Part shown: in pieces, positions 17,886 to 26,331 of the stretch
How the letters are laid out: the number at the start of each line of letters is the position of its first letter
How positions within the stretch are numbered: position 1 is the stretch's first letter
Assembly: GCF_000223905.1 (NCBI RefSeq)
Contig: NC_015948.1
Coordinates: forward strand, 2,170,001-2,234,000
Direction of reading: 5' to 3'
DNA length: 64,000 bases
Origin: Haloarcula hispanica ATCC 33960
GTDB lineage: Archaea; Halobacteriota; Halobacteria; Halobacteriales; Haloarculaceae
Position numbers and translations under genes: made by a program
Notes under the pieces: generated by a model
The model's input: the letters and a program-made list of their open reading frames with translations, nothing else
Databases searched by the model: none
What the model was told of the DNA's origin: nothing

Positions 17886-18048
17886 CGAGAGGCACGACCG
17901 AAGGGAGTGGCTCTCGAGTCGGAACGGCGACCGCAGGGAGCCGTGGAGAATAGCGAGAGCCCGAGCGAAGCGAGGGGTCTCGTACAGACGAGCGGCGCAG
18001 CCGCGAGAATAGCGAGGTTCGGAGCGAGCAGCGCGAGCGAGAACCTCG
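17885..18048 (+). repeat. Array of five palindromic hairpins downstream of HMG-CoA synthase
   Basis: Three head-to-tail units each start with AGCGAG and carry one or two hairpins: CGAGAG/CTCTCG (17886-17891, 17911-17916), ACGGC/GCCGT (17924-17928, 17940-17944), CGAGA/TCTCG with inner CCC/GGG (17954-17982), GCGGC/GCCGC (17992-17996, 18000-18004) and CGAGGTTC/GAACCTCG (18013-18020, 18041-18048). Loops share the GAGCGAAGCGAG theme. Units 1 and 2 end in GAGAAT before the next AGCGAG. No coding frame explains it. The same type of sequence recurs at 31319-31415 and inside valS. Confidence 0.6.
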
Positions 18049-18177
18049 AATTGAGAGGGATATGTTATGGGCTGCTGCAAATATCCCAGCACTATTTGTG
18101 TCGGCAGTGAACAGTACGGAACAACCACCTGTCAGCTCGTCAACCAGATGCGTGCTTGAAACGTAACCAAGGAACCA

Positions 18178-18699
18178 ATGATCGGATTGGAACGAGGGAC
18201 AGTCGACCTCGTACCGTATCAAGAGGGGTGGAAAACCTCCTACGAGGAAGAGGTTGAGCGCCTGAAAACCATTGCCGGTGAGCGACTGCTCGATTTCGAA
18301 CACATCGGTAGTACCGCAATTGAAGGCTTGCCAGCGAAACCGATAATTGATATCCTCGCAGTTGTCGAGAGCCTGGAAGAAGCGAGAGACTTGGTTCCAG
18401 TTCTTGAACAGAACGGGTATGAGCACCGGCCCGATGAAGACGTATACGGTCGGCTATTCTTCGCCAAAGGCCCACGTACGAACCGGACGCACTACCTCTC
18501 ACTCGTTGAATGTGACAGTGATTTCTATCACGAAAAAATCGCCTTCAGGGAGCACCTCAGAGAACATCCAGAGGTTGCTGAACAATACGCGTCGCTAAAG
18601 AGGGCACTAGCAGAGAAGTACCCGAAAAGGCGAGAGAGATACACTGCTGAAAAAGGTGATTTCATTCGAGATGTACTTGGCAGTGCAATGAATGAGTAG
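18178..18699 (+). CDS. GrpB/UPF0157 family nucleotidyltransferase-like protein
   Basis: A 173-residue protein of the GrpB (UPF0157) family, a minimal nucleotidyltransferase-fold group. It has the family opening VPYQEGWKTSYEEE, the core FEHIGSTAIEGLPAKPIIDI (the H-x-G-S-T and D-x-D/I-type metal-binding region) near residue 40, and NRTHYLSLV near 100. Substrate unknown. The DNA is noticeably more AT-rich and uses more A/T-ending codons than its neighbours, and the protein is less acidic, with many lysines. This suggests recent acquisition, perhaps from a non-halophile. Confidence 0.88.
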   Translation: MIGLERGTVDLVPYQEGWKTSYEEEVERLKTIAGERLLDFEHIGSTAIEGLPAKPIIDILAVVESLEEARDLVPVLEQNGYEHRPDEDVYGRLFFAKGPRTNRTHYLSLVECDSDFYHEKIAFREHLREHPEVAEQYASLKRALAEKYPKRRERYTAEKGDFIRDVLGSAMNE

Positions 18700-18819
18700 C
18701 AGTCCGACAGACGGTTGTGTCACGCTGTCCGGTGAACAAAGAGATCGCAGTCACGACAACAGTCGTTTTCCAGAGAGTACGTCGACGGGCGCGAAACAGC
18801 ACGGCCGGAACCGGTGCGC

Positions 18820-19527
18820 TCAGGGAAGACGCCGCAGCCCGCCGAGCAGGTCCTCCAGATCGATATCGGTGATCGCAAGGGAGAAGTCGTCGATGCGGGC
18901 GAGGTCCTGTGCGTGCTCCCAGACCGCCTCGTCGTCAAGCCCGTGGAGGATAACCGCGTTCGGCGTCGGTGAGACGACACGGAGCGCGACCAGCGGGGAT
19001 TCGCCGCGGGTCACGTTCGTGAACACGAGGGCGCGGTTCGTCGACTGCCCGTATAGCTGGTAAAACTCGTCCGAGGAGAGGCGCGTGATGGCGGCGATGG
19101 AGTTGATGACGGTGTGGCCCGCGACGGTGTCCTGACTGCCCCGGAACAGTTCTTCGGCGTCGATAGCGTCGTAGACGCGCTCGACGCCGACGTTGGCGGA
19201 GTACTCGCGGAGGTCGTGGACAACGTCGCTGTCGAACCCGGCCGAGAGCACGCGGGCGTGCTGGCGGATGTGGTCGCCGCCGCGGTTCTCGTCGATATCG
19301 AGCAGTGCGACGACGAGTCGCCTGACCACGCCGATACCGGGGTTGTCGCGCCGCCCGCTCTCGTAGTCCGAGACCACGGACGGAGAGACGTCGAGTTCGT
19401 CGGCGAGTTCGGTCTGTGCAACGTCGAAGTCAGTGCGCCACTTCCGCAGGGTCGCCCCTGGGTCGTCGCTCAGTGCCACTTCACCCGCCATTTTCTCCGC
19501 GAGGTCGTCGCGTGCGCCCCCTGCCAT
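18820..19527 (-). CDS. HTH transcriptional regulator (archaeal XRE-like with C-terminal sensor region)
   Basis: A 235-residue protein. Residues 24-75 form an XRE-type helix-turn-helix (LRKWRTDFDVAQTELADELD, then VSPSVVSDYESGRRDNPGI), close to the multiprotein-bridging and COG1709-like archaeal regulators. The C-terminal 140 residues (TVINSIAAITRLSSDEFYQL and NVTRGESPLVALRVVSPTPN) form an uncharacterised alpha/beta domain that probably binds a ligand or partner. It is monocistronic and convergent with the GrpB gene. Targets are unknown. Confidence 0.85.
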   Translation of the reverse strand: MAGGARDDLAEKMAGEVALSDDPGATLRKWRTDFDVAQTELADELDVSPSVVSDYESGRRDNPGIGVVRRLVVALLDIDENRGGDHIRQHARVLSAGFDSDVVHDLREYSANVGVERVYDAIDAEELFRGSQDTVAGHTVINSIAAITRLSSDEFYQLYGQSTNRALVFTNVTRGESPLVALRVVSPTPNAVILHGLDDEAVWEHAQDLARIDDFSLAITDIDLEDLLGGLRRLP

Positions 19528-19579
19528 TAGTTCACACGCTGGAGGGTCGCGAATAAAAGGGTATCGGAACCACGGGCGC

Positions 19580-20128
19580 TTACCGGCGGGCGGTCAGTTC
19601 GACCGCAGCGAGGACGCCGTTTGTGGGAGCGTGAACGACGCGCACTTCGATGCTATCGCCCGGGTCGACAGTGCCGCCGCCGGCGTTCAACTGGAAAGTG
19701 ATGGCCCGGCCCGCTGACCACCGCTTGCCGCCATTGGCGATGACACCGCCGACACAGTAGTCGTAGACGATGTTGTCGGAGTCGTCGGTGTTGCTCGCTG
19801 ACAGCGCCGTTCCGGAAACCGGTAAGTCGACGATGCGGGCGTCGGTGTCTGGCAGTGCAACAGCGATTGCCAGTTCGTCGGCCGGGACCGGGTCGCCGCC
19901 GGCGTGTCGAATCGCTACTGTGTTCCCGCCGCATCCCCCCGACGGGTCAGTCACGAAGTTTCCGGTCGAGCGGGCGACGGTGGGCGTCCGCTGGTCCAGG
20001 TCGGTAGTCGCAGTGAGTGCGAACCCACCGACTGTCGCGGCTAAGAGGACGGTGACCGAGAGCATGAGCACCACGCCAATGACGGGGCTGACGCCGCGAC
20101 GGTCTCGGCTGAGGCTGGAGGAATACAC
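19580..20128 (-). CDS. Archaeal type IV pilin-like protein
   Basis: A 182-residue protein with a textbook archaeal class III signal: MYSSSLSRDRRGVSPVIGVV followed by LMLSVTVLLAATVGGFALTA. The prepilin peptidase should cut near RRG/VSPVIG, leaving the hydrophobic assembly helix. The exterior domain is beta-rich with several cysteines (GGCGGNTVAIRHAGGD, VYDYCVGG). It belongs to the haloarchaeal Pilin_N group that builds adhesion pili or minor pilins. It stands alone, away from any pilus assembly ATPase. Confidence 0.88.
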   Translation of the reverse strand: MYSSSLSRDRRGVSPVIGVVLMLSVTVLLAATVGGFALTATTDLDQRTPTVARSTGNFVTDPSGGCGGNTVAIRHAGGDPVPADELAIAVALPDTDARIVDLPVSGTALSASNTDDSDNIVYDYCVGGVIANGGKRWSAGRAITFQLNAGGGTVDPGDSIEVRVVHAPTNGVLAAVELTARR

Positions 20129-20182
20129 GACTGGGACGTACTGTCCTCCTTTTCGGTCAAAAGTCTCAGGAGTGGGGGCCCG

Positions 20183-20752
20183 CTATGAGTCCCCGAACGC
20201 GGTCGCGATTGCGGCCCCGACAGTCCCGAAGACGGCCGGGTAGACGATGCCGGCGAGGACAACTGCCGTCAGCAGCGTCGGCGCGCCCTGTCCGGAATCG
20301 CCGGCGCTGACAGTAAACAGCACCACCCCGAGCGCCGCAAGCGGGAGGTAGCCTAGGACGACAGCGGGACCGACACGGACCGCACGGCTGAGGTCAGTTG
20401 TCCCGTCGATACGAGCCGTCGCGATCCCTGCGGCCGTCAGCACTGCCGGCGGGAGCAGGTACAGGATCGGCGACAGCGACTCGTTCTCGGCGATGAAGTT
20501 GACCGCCGACGTCCCGCCGAGGAAGGGGATGTTGACCGTAACTGTCGTTGTCACGAACTGGGCGTTGAAAAACACCCAGCCGACGATTTTCCAGGCCGCC
20601 CGGTCGTCGCCGAACGACTCGGCGATGTTCGTCAGCAGCGCGTCCTGAACGGTGGAGATGCTCAGGGCGTAGACGAGGACGTACGCCAGAACGAACGCCG
20701 CGGCACCGGCGAGGGCACCGACCGCGTAGCGCTGACGGGCTGTGTCACTCAT
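20183..20752 (-). CDS. Uncharacterised haloarchaeal integral membrane protein
   Basis: A 189-residue protein with about five transmembrane segments (for example YAVGALAGAAAFVLAYVLVYAL near the N-terminus and TLLTAVVLAGIVYPAVFGTVGAAI at the end). A soluble loop around residues 35-70 contains NIAESFGDDRAAWKIVGWVFFNAQF. The ATG at 20750-20752 (MSDTARQRYAV) is preferred; upstream codons look non-coding. Similar membrane proteins are common in haloarchaea but have no known role. It is divergent from the AbrB-PIN pair. Confidence 0.7.
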   Translation of the reverse strand: MSDTARQRYAVGALAGAAAFVLAYVLVYALSISTVQDALLTNIAESFGDDRAAWKIVGWVFFNAQFVTTTVTVNIPFLGGTSAVNFIAENESLSPILYLLPPAVLTAAGIATARIDGTTDLSRAVRVGPAVVLGYLPLAALGVVLFTVSAGDSGQGAPTLLTAVVLAGIVYPAVFGTVGAAIATAFGDS

Positions 20753-20876
20753 GACGGTTAGCCCGCGGCCAGTAACGGGGATATGTCTTCTGGCTGCGAT
20801 GGAGAGAGAACCAGTTTTGATGGGTTCTGCCCTACTTCGGGGAACTTTCTTGAGTATTCCCATCGTTTACCCGAAT

Positions 20877-21107
20877 ATGTCCGAGGCGACGCTCGATGAC
20901 CGTGGCCGCCTGACGCTCCCCAAAGAGCTGCGCGAGCGCTACGGCGACCGCTACCACATCGTCGAACTCCACGACGGAATCAAACTGGTTCCGGTTGCAG
21001 AGACCCCCCTCGATGCGCTCCGAGACGAGTTCGCAGATGTCGAAAAGACAGCGGAGGAACTCCGTCAAGGGGCGCGTGACGCGGCAGTAGATGAGGCTGG
21101 ACGCTGA
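20877..21107 (+). CDS. AbrB/MazE-type antitoxin
   Basis: A 76-residue swapped-hairpin DNA-binding protein: MSEATLDDRGRLTLPKELRERYGD is the AbrB/SpoVT fold, followed by a helical acidic tail (LDALRDEFADVEKTAEELRQ) suited to cover the PIN toxin. It is expected to bind its own promoter and neutralise the downstream RNase. The ATG at 20877 is chosen because the AbrB fold begins immediately. Its TGA (21105-21107) abuts the next ATG, so the two proteins are translationally coupled. Some AbrB-PIN pairs are regulatory rather than toxic. Confidence 0.88.
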   Translation: MSEATLDDRGRLTLPKELRERYGDRYHIVELHDGIKLVPVAETPLDALRDEFADVEKTAEELRQGARDAAVDEAGR

Positions 21108-21482
21108 ATGTACGTCGAGACTGACTTTTTGCTCGCCCTCATCAAGGACGAGGACTGGCTTGGCGATGCCGCCGAATCGGTGTACCGGGACCACCGAGAC
21201 GAACTGTGGACGTCACAGTTCACGCTCATCGAACTCCTCATGGTCGCCTATCGTGAGGAGCGCAACACCGAGCGGGTCGTCACGAACGCCGCCGCGCTGG
21301 TGGAAGTGCGCGGCGACGTGGACACAGTGGTAGCAGCCGCGACGTACGTCGAGGACCACGGTTTCACGCCCTTCGACGCGCTCCATCTCGTTGAGTCCGA
21401 CGGCGACACGATCGTCTCCAGCGACGAGACGTACGAGTCGGTCGCGCCACATCTCGACCTGAAGACGGCGGACGAAGAATAG
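21108..21482 (+). CDS. PIN-domain ribonuclease toxin (VapC-like)
   Basis: A 124-residue PIN domain. The four acidic positions are recognisable: Asp5 in YVETDFLLALIKDED, Glu in QFTLIELLMVAYREE, Asp in TPFDALHLVESDGD and Asp in TIVSSDETYESV. VapC-type PIN proteins cleave RNA, often tRNA or rRNA, when released from their antitoxin. The start codon follows the antitoxin stop with no gap. Forty-three bases later the essential gene rfcL begins. Confidence 0.9.
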   Translation: MYVETDFLLALIKDEDWLGDAAESVYRDHRDELWTSQFTLIELLMVAYREERNTERVVTNAAALVEVRGDVDTVVAAATYVEDHGFTPFDALHLVESDGDTIVSSDETYESVAPHLDLKTADEE

Positions 21483-21525
21483 CGCTCCGCAATCCCTAAA
21501 CGCCGGTCGCGCCAATCACGACCCA

Positions 21526-23052
21526 ATGGATTGGACGGAGAAGTACCGCCCGACGACGCTGTCGGAGGTGCGGGGCAACGACAAGGCCCGCGACGCACTC
21601 AAGAAGTGGGCGGACACGTGGGACGACCACCGCGAGGCGGTCATCATCCACGGGTCCCCGGGCATCGGGAAGACCTCGGCCGCCCACGCGCTGGCAAACG
21701 ATATGGGGTGGCCGACCATCGAACTCAACGCCAGCGACTCCCGGACCAAGGACGTTATCAATCGGGTGGCCGGCGAAGCCGCCAAGTCCGGCACGCTGAC
21801 CGCCGGCGGTGGCGGCCGTCGACTGGTCATCATGGACGAGGCGGACAACATCCACGGCAACGCCGACCGCGGCGGCGCGCGGGCCATCACCGCGCTGGTG
21901 AAGGAGGCCAGCCAGCCGATGATTCTCATCGCCAACGAGTACTACGAGATGTCAAACGGCCTGCGGAACAACTGCCAGGACATCGAGTTCCGGGACGTCT
22001 CGCCCCGGTCTATCGTTCCCGTCCTCCGTGACCTCTGTCGCCAGGAGGGCGTCGAGTACGAGTCCGACGCGCTGCAGGAACTCGCCGAGCAAAACAGCGG
22101 CGACCTGCGGGGCGCGGTCAAGGACCTCCAGGCCATCGCCGAGACGACGGAGCGCCTGACCGCCGACGACGTGGTGACCGGCGAGCGCGACACGACCGAG
22201 GGTATCTTCGAGTACCTCGACGTGGTACTCAAAGAAGCCGGCGCGCAGGAGGCGCTGGAGGCCAGTTACGACGTGGACGAGACGCCCGATGACCTCATCA
22301 ACTGGATCGAGGACAACATGCCCAAAGACTACGAGGGGGCCGAACTGACCCGGGCCTACGAGTTCCTCTCGAACGCCGACCAGTGGCTCGGCCGCGTCCG
22401 CGAGACACAGAACTACTCGTTCTGGCGCTACGCCGGCGACAACATGACCGCGGGCGTCGCCGCGGCGCGGGACGGGACCAAGGGCGGCTGGACCCGCTAC
22501 GGCCCGCCGAGCTACTGGTCGAAACTCGGTCGGTCGAAAGGAACCCGGAACACACGGGACTACGTCGCCCAGCAGATAGCCGCCATCGACGGCGTCTCGA
22601 TGCGGACCGCCCGCCGGGAGATCATGCCCTTCCTCTCGACGATGACCCACCACTGTCGGAACCGCGAGCTAACGGTGGCGATGGCGGCGACCTACGATAT
22701 GGAGGCCGAACACGTTTCCTTCGTCACCGGATCGGGCAAGGACACGAACAAGGTGCAAGACATCGTCGCTGACGCCGAGGCGCTCAAGGAGGAAGCCGCC
22801 GTCGAACACTCCGGCGGAGTTTTCGAGGGGGCGAGTGCGGACGGCGGTGACGGAGCGGGTGTGGCGGATGGCGACGAAACCGCCGACGCTGACGAGGAGA
22901 ACGGCGACCAGCAAGTAACGCTTGCGGCCGACGACGAAGCAGGGTCCGATGACACCGGAGCAAGCGATGCGGCTGACAGCGACGATACCGAATCCGCGAG
23001 CGAGGCGGCCGAAGACGACGACCAGCAGTCCGGCCTCTCTGACTTTATGTAG
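21526..23052 (+). CDS. rfcL: Replication factor C large subunit
   Basis: A 508-residue AAA+ clamp-loader subunit that, with RFC small subunits, opens PCNA and loads it at primer junctions. It begins MDWTEKYRPTTLSEVRGNDK; Walker A is GSPGIGKT (residues 43-50), Walker B is VIMDEADNI (DEAD at 104-107). The C-terminal 90 residues are an acidic low-complexity tail typical of halophiles, ending in QQSGLSDFM, a PCNA-interacting (PIP-like) motif at the very end. It meets the convergent ABC permease gene with no spacer. Confidence 0.97.
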   Translation: MDWTEKYRPTTLSEVRGNDKARDALKKWADTWDDHREAVIIHGSPGIGKTSAAHALANDMGWPTIELNASDSRTKDVINRVAGEAAKSGTLTAGGGGRRLVIMDEADNIHGNADRGGARAITALVKEASQPMILIANEYYEMSNGLRNNCQDIEFRDVSPRSIVPVLRDLCRQEGVEYESDALQELAEQNSGDLRGAVKDLQAIAETTERLTADDVVTGERDTTEGIFEYLDVVLKEAGAQEALEASYDVDETPDDLINWIEDNMPKDYEGAELTRAYEFLSNADQWLGRVRETQNYSFWRYAGDNMTAGVAAARDGTKGGWTRYGPPSYWSKLGRSKGTRNTRDYVAQQIAAIDGVSMRTARREIMPFLSTMTHHCRNRELTVAMAATYDMEAEHVSFVTGSGKDTNKVQDIVADAEALKEEAAVEHSGGVFEGASADGGDGAGVADGDETADADEENGDQQVTLAADDEAGSDDTGASDAADSDDTESASEAAEDDDQQSGLSDFM

Positions 23053-24033
23053 TCACCGCCCGGTCGTGCCGAGACCGGGAATCGCGACACGGTCTTCGAC
23101 GTACTCCATCAGGAGCGACGCCGAGATGACCAGCGCCAGGTACAGCAGGCCGGCGAGGACGAACAGCTCCGTATAGCGGTAGGTCTCACTGGCGATAGAG
23201 TCGGTTCGCTGGAACAGTTCGCGGACGGTAATGAAACTCGCGAGCGAGGAGTACTTGATGAGGTACACCAGTTCGTTCGACCAGCCCGGAATCGCGTAGC
23301 GCAGGCCCTGGGGCAGGACGACGTGCCGGATTCCATCGACCTTCGAGAGGCCGATAGCGCGCGCGGCGGTGAGTTGCCCCTCCGGGACGGAGTTCAGCGC
23401 TGACCGAATGTACTCCGACTGGTAGGCGGCGCTGTTAAGCGTGAACGCGATGACGGCCACCCAGAACGCCTGTGCGGGAATGAATCCAGCCCCGACCGTG
23501 GGCAGTTCACGGATAATCGTCGTCAGCGGCGTCGCGAAGTAGAGGACGAACAGCTGAGCGAGCAACGGCGTCCCGCGGAACAGTTCGGTGTACCCCAGCG
23601 CGACCGAGCGGGTGGCGCTCCCGCCGTACACTCGGGCGACGCTGAGCGGGACGGCGATGACGAACCCGAGGGCGATACCCAGCAGCGTCAGCAGTATCGT
23701 CGCCCACACGCCGGTCGCCAGCGGTGGCAGGTAGGGGATCGACGCCGCCAGGAACTCGAAGAAGCCGGCGACCCAGCCGACGGGGAACCCGACCGGACCG
23801 AGACTCGCCGCGAGACCGCCGAGCGTCGACGCGGCCGACTCGAACGGTGCCGTCGGGAAAAACGACGTGTTGCGCTCGATGAGCGCGCCGTCCAGCAGGA
23901 AGTCGTTCGTCCAGCGCACGACGAGCCACGTCCAGAAAGCCCCGACAGTCAGCAGCGTCAGCGGCTGGTCGGTCAGTCCAGCGGCACGGGCGCGGATCGT
24001 TCGGCCGGTCGTCGTGGACTCCGGCGTCCCCAT
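23053..24033 (-). CDS. Amino acid ABC transporter permease
   Basis: A 326-residue permease of the His/Glu/Gln/Arg family, longer than usual because of an N-terminal extension of about 110 residues with an extra membrane segment and an external loop. The family core covers TGVWATILLTLLGIALGFVI and the EAA-type loop RSALNSVPEGQLTAARAIGL near residue 215. It is the last gene of the importer operon, three bases after the ATP-binding gene. It probably pairs with the second permease at 24786 as a heterodimer. Confidence 0.93.
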   Translation of the reverse strand: MGTPESTTTGRTIRARAAGLTDQPLTLLTVGAFWTWLVVRWTNDFLLDGALIERNTSFFPTAPFESAASTLGGLAASLGPVGFPVGWVAGFFEFLAASIPYLPPLATGVWATILLTLLGIALGFVIAVPLSVARVYGGSATRSVALGYTELFRGTPLLAQLFVLYFATPLTTIIRELPTVGAGFIPAQAFWVAVIAFTLNSAAYQSEYIRSALNSVPEGQLTAARAIGLSKVDGIRHVVLPQGLRYAIPGWSNELVYLIKYSSLASFITVRELFQRTDSIASETYRYTELFVLAGLLYLALVISASLLMEYVEDRVAIPGLGTTGR

Positions 24034-24036
24034 CGG

Positions 24037-24789
24037 TCACTCCCCCTCGTGGGTCGTCTCCAGGCGACTGAGGAACTCGCCGGTTCGGGCCGCCTGCGGG
24101 TTCTCGAACAGCTGTTCCGGCGGGCCGTGTTCGACGATTTCACCGTCGTCGAGGAAGATGATGTCCGACGCCGCCGACCGCGCGAACCCCATCTCGTGGC
24201 TGACGACGAGCATCGTGATGCCCTCGGCGGCGAGGTCGCGCATCACCTCGACGACTTCCCCGACGAGTTCCGGGTCGAGCGCGCTGGTCGGCTCGTCGAA
24301 CAGCAGGAGCTTCGGGTCCATGGCGAGCGCGCGGGCGATGCCGACCCGCTGTTTCTGGCCGCCTGAGAGTTCGGCGGGGTAGGAGTCAGCCTGATCCAGT
24401 AGCCCGACCTGTTCGAGGTGTTCGTAGCCTTGTTCCTGAGCCGCCGCCTTGTCCATGCCGCGGACTTTCCGCAGGCCGAGCGTGACGTTCCCCAGCGCGG
24501 TGAGATGGGCGAAGAGGTTGAAGTCCTGGAACACCATGCCGACCTGTTTCCGGAGTTCGTTCACGTCGGTGTCGGCATCGGTGACGCACTCACCATTGAG
24601 GTAGATGGCACCGCCGTTAATCTCGGTGAGACGGTTCACACAGCGCAGCATCGTGGATTTGCCGCTGCCGCTGGGACCGATGACCACGTCGACGTCGCCG
24701 GCGTCCATCTCGAAGCTGACCCCGGAGAGCACCTGTTCCTCGCCGTAGGACTTGTACACGTCGTCGAGTTCCAGCAGCGGATCGCTCAT
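24037..24789 (-). CDS. Amino acid ABC transporter ATP-binding protein
   Basis: A 250-residue GlnQ/HisP-type ATPase. Walker A is GPSGSGKST (residues 38-46), the signature is LSGGQKQRVGIARALAMDP, Walker B is LLLFDEPTSALDPELVG, and the switch histidine is in MLVVSHEMGFA. It powers uptake through the two permeases. It overlaps the upstream permease gene by four bases (stop and start interleaved). Confidence 0.95.
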   Translation of the reverse strand: MSDPLLELDDVYKSYGEEQVLSGVSFEMDAGDVDVVIGPSGSGKSTMLRCVNRLTEINGGAIYLNGECVTDADTDVNELRKQVGMVFQDFNLFAHLTALGNVTLGLRKVRGMDKAAAQEQGYEHLEQVGLLDQADSYPAELSGGQKQRVGIARALAMDPKLLLFDEPTSALDPELVGEVVEVMRDLAAEGITMLVVSHEMGFARSAASDIIFLDDGEIVEHGPPEQLFENPQAARTGEFLSRLETTHEGE

Positions 24790-25466
24790 GCACGCTCACC
24801 GCCGGGGATGCTGAAGTGATCGTCGACGTAGTCGAGCGAACGGTTCGTCACGAACGTGAGAACGAAGTAGATGAGGCTCACAGTCAGGAAAATCTCAAGC
24901 GCGGCCGTGCTCTGACCGCCCTGATAGAGGTTCTGGCCGACGGTCAGCAGTTCGCCGAGGCCGATGACGATGGCGATACTCGTGTCTTTCAGGACGATCG
25001 TGAACTCGTTTTGGAAGCCGGGCACGCTCCGGCGCAGCGCCTGCGGGACGACTACGCTGCGGATCGCCTGCAGTCGGCCCATGCCGACGGCGCGAGCGGC
25101 TTCCAGTTGCCCCTCGTCGACGCTCTGGAGCGCGCCACGGAATATCTGTGATTGATACGCGGCGCTCCGGAGTCCGAGCGCGATAGTCGCCGTCACGAAG
25201 GCGCTGCTCGACACCGAGAGACCGAAGAACAGCAGGATAATGATGACGAGCAGTGGCGTCCCGCGGAGGACGACACCGGCCGTCTCGACGGCGCGTTTGA
25301 GTGGGCCGCGGCCGTACACCTCGACGGCGCCCGCCGGGAACCCGAGCAGAAAGCCAAGCAGGATGCTCGCCGCTGTCAGGGCGACCGTGACACCCGTACC
25401 GACGAGTAGCAGGTCGAGGTTCCCGACAACGAACGCCCAGTCACTCTGCAACGGGAGGGGTGGCAT
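24786..25466 (-). CDS. Amino acid ABC transporter permease
   Basis: A 226-residue polar amino-acid permease with about five transmembrane segments. GVTVALTAASILLGFLLGF starts the family domain and GALQSVDEGQLEAARAVGM is the EAA loop contacting the ATPase. Its stop overlaps the start of the ATP-binding gene, and it begins three bases after the stop of the binding-protein gene, so all four genes form one operon read leftward. Confidence 0.94.
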   Translation of the reverse strand: MPPLPLQSDWAFVVGNLDLLLVGTGVTVALTAASILLGFLLGFPAGAVEVYGRGPLKRAVETAGVVLRGTPLLVIIILLFFGLSVSSSAFVTATIALGLRSAAYQSQIFRGALQSVDEGQLEAARAVGMGRLQAIRSVVVPQALRRSVPGFQNEFTIVLKDTSIAIVIGLGELLTVGQNLYQGGQSTAALEIFLTVSLIYFVLTFVTNRSLDYVDDHFSIPGGERA

Positions 25467-25469
25467 CGG

Positions 25470-26267
25470 TTACTGCTGGCCGAACCACTTGTTCGTCAGG
25501 TCCTGGTAGGTGCTTCCATCCCTGACGGTGGACAGGCCGTCGTTGAGTGCCTGCGTGAACTCGTCGTCGCCATCGCGGACGCCGAAGCCGAAGTTCTCGC
25601 CCGTCTCGTAGGTGAAGGCGATGGTGACCGGGCGCTGGGCGGCGAATGTCTGTGCGACCGGCTCGTCGATGACGACGGCGTCGATGTTGCCGTTTTGGAG
25701 GTCCTCGACAGCCAGCACGTAGTTGCCGTAGGAGTTGTAGTTCGACTCGTCGAGGTTCCCCGGTTCGATGAGCTCCGACTGAACCGTACTCTCGCCGGTA
25801 GTCCCCTTCTGTGCGCCGATGGGGCGTCCGGAGAGGTCCGACAGCGAGGACGGGGAAAAGTCACCGTCTTCGCGGACGACGATTGCCTGATTGGAACTGT
25901 AGTACGGGTCGGTGAAGTCGATGGTCTCGTCACGCTCGTCGTTGATAGTCATCCCTGCGGCGACCACGTCGATGTTCTCGTTCGTCAGCGCCGGAATCAG
26001 GGACTTGAACTCGAACTCTTCCCAGCCGGCCAGGGTGTAGTCGGTCTCGTCGACGACCGCTTCAAGCAGGTCGATGTCGAACCCGACGAGTTCGCCGTCC
26101 TGCTTCATCTCGAACGGGGGGAAGCCCGGTGCAGTTCCGGCAGTGATTTCGGTAGTGCCGTCATCACCGCCACCGCCGCCGCCGAAACAGCCGGCGAGCG
26201 ATACGGTCACTGCAGTTCCACCGACCGTGGAGAGATACTGGCGTCGTGAAAGGCCGTCGTCTGACAT
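25470..26267 (-). CDS. Amino acid ABC transporter substrate-binding lipoprotein
   Basis: A 265-residue periplasmic-binding-fold protein exported by the Tat route: SRRQYLSTVGGTAVTVSLAGC has the twin arginine and a lipobox cysteine, then a glycine-rich anchor linker. The binding domain shows the SBP family 3 marks GFPPFEMKQDGELVGFDIDL and GMTINDERDETIDFTDPYY. The spectrum (basic or neutral polar amino acids) cannot be fixed. It is first in the four-gene operon. The start MSDDGLS is preferred to an ATG 12 bases upstream. Confidence 0.93.
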   Translation of the reverse strand: MSDDGLSRRQYLSTVGGTAVTVSLAGCFGGGGGGDDGTTEITAGTAPGFPPFEMKQDGELVGFDIDLLEAVVDETDYTLAGWEEFEFKSLIPALTNENIDVVAAGMTINDERDETIDFTDPYYSSNQAIVVREDGDFSPSSLSDLSGRPIGAQKGTTGESTVQSELIEPGNLDESNYNSYGNYVLAVEDLQNGNIDAVVIDEPVAQTFAAQRPVTIAFTYETGENFGFGVRDGDDEFTQALNDGLSTVRDGSTYQDLTNKWFGQQ

Positions 26268-26331
26268 AATCCCCACCACACGACAGACCGGAATATATCT
26301 TACGTGTTAACCACGGGGGTGGTACTCGTGT

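Noticed and set aside
17885-18048. CRISPR array
   Set aside because: The repeated units are themselves palindromic and vary in length and sequence, with no constant repeat, no regular unique spacers and no cas genes in the window.
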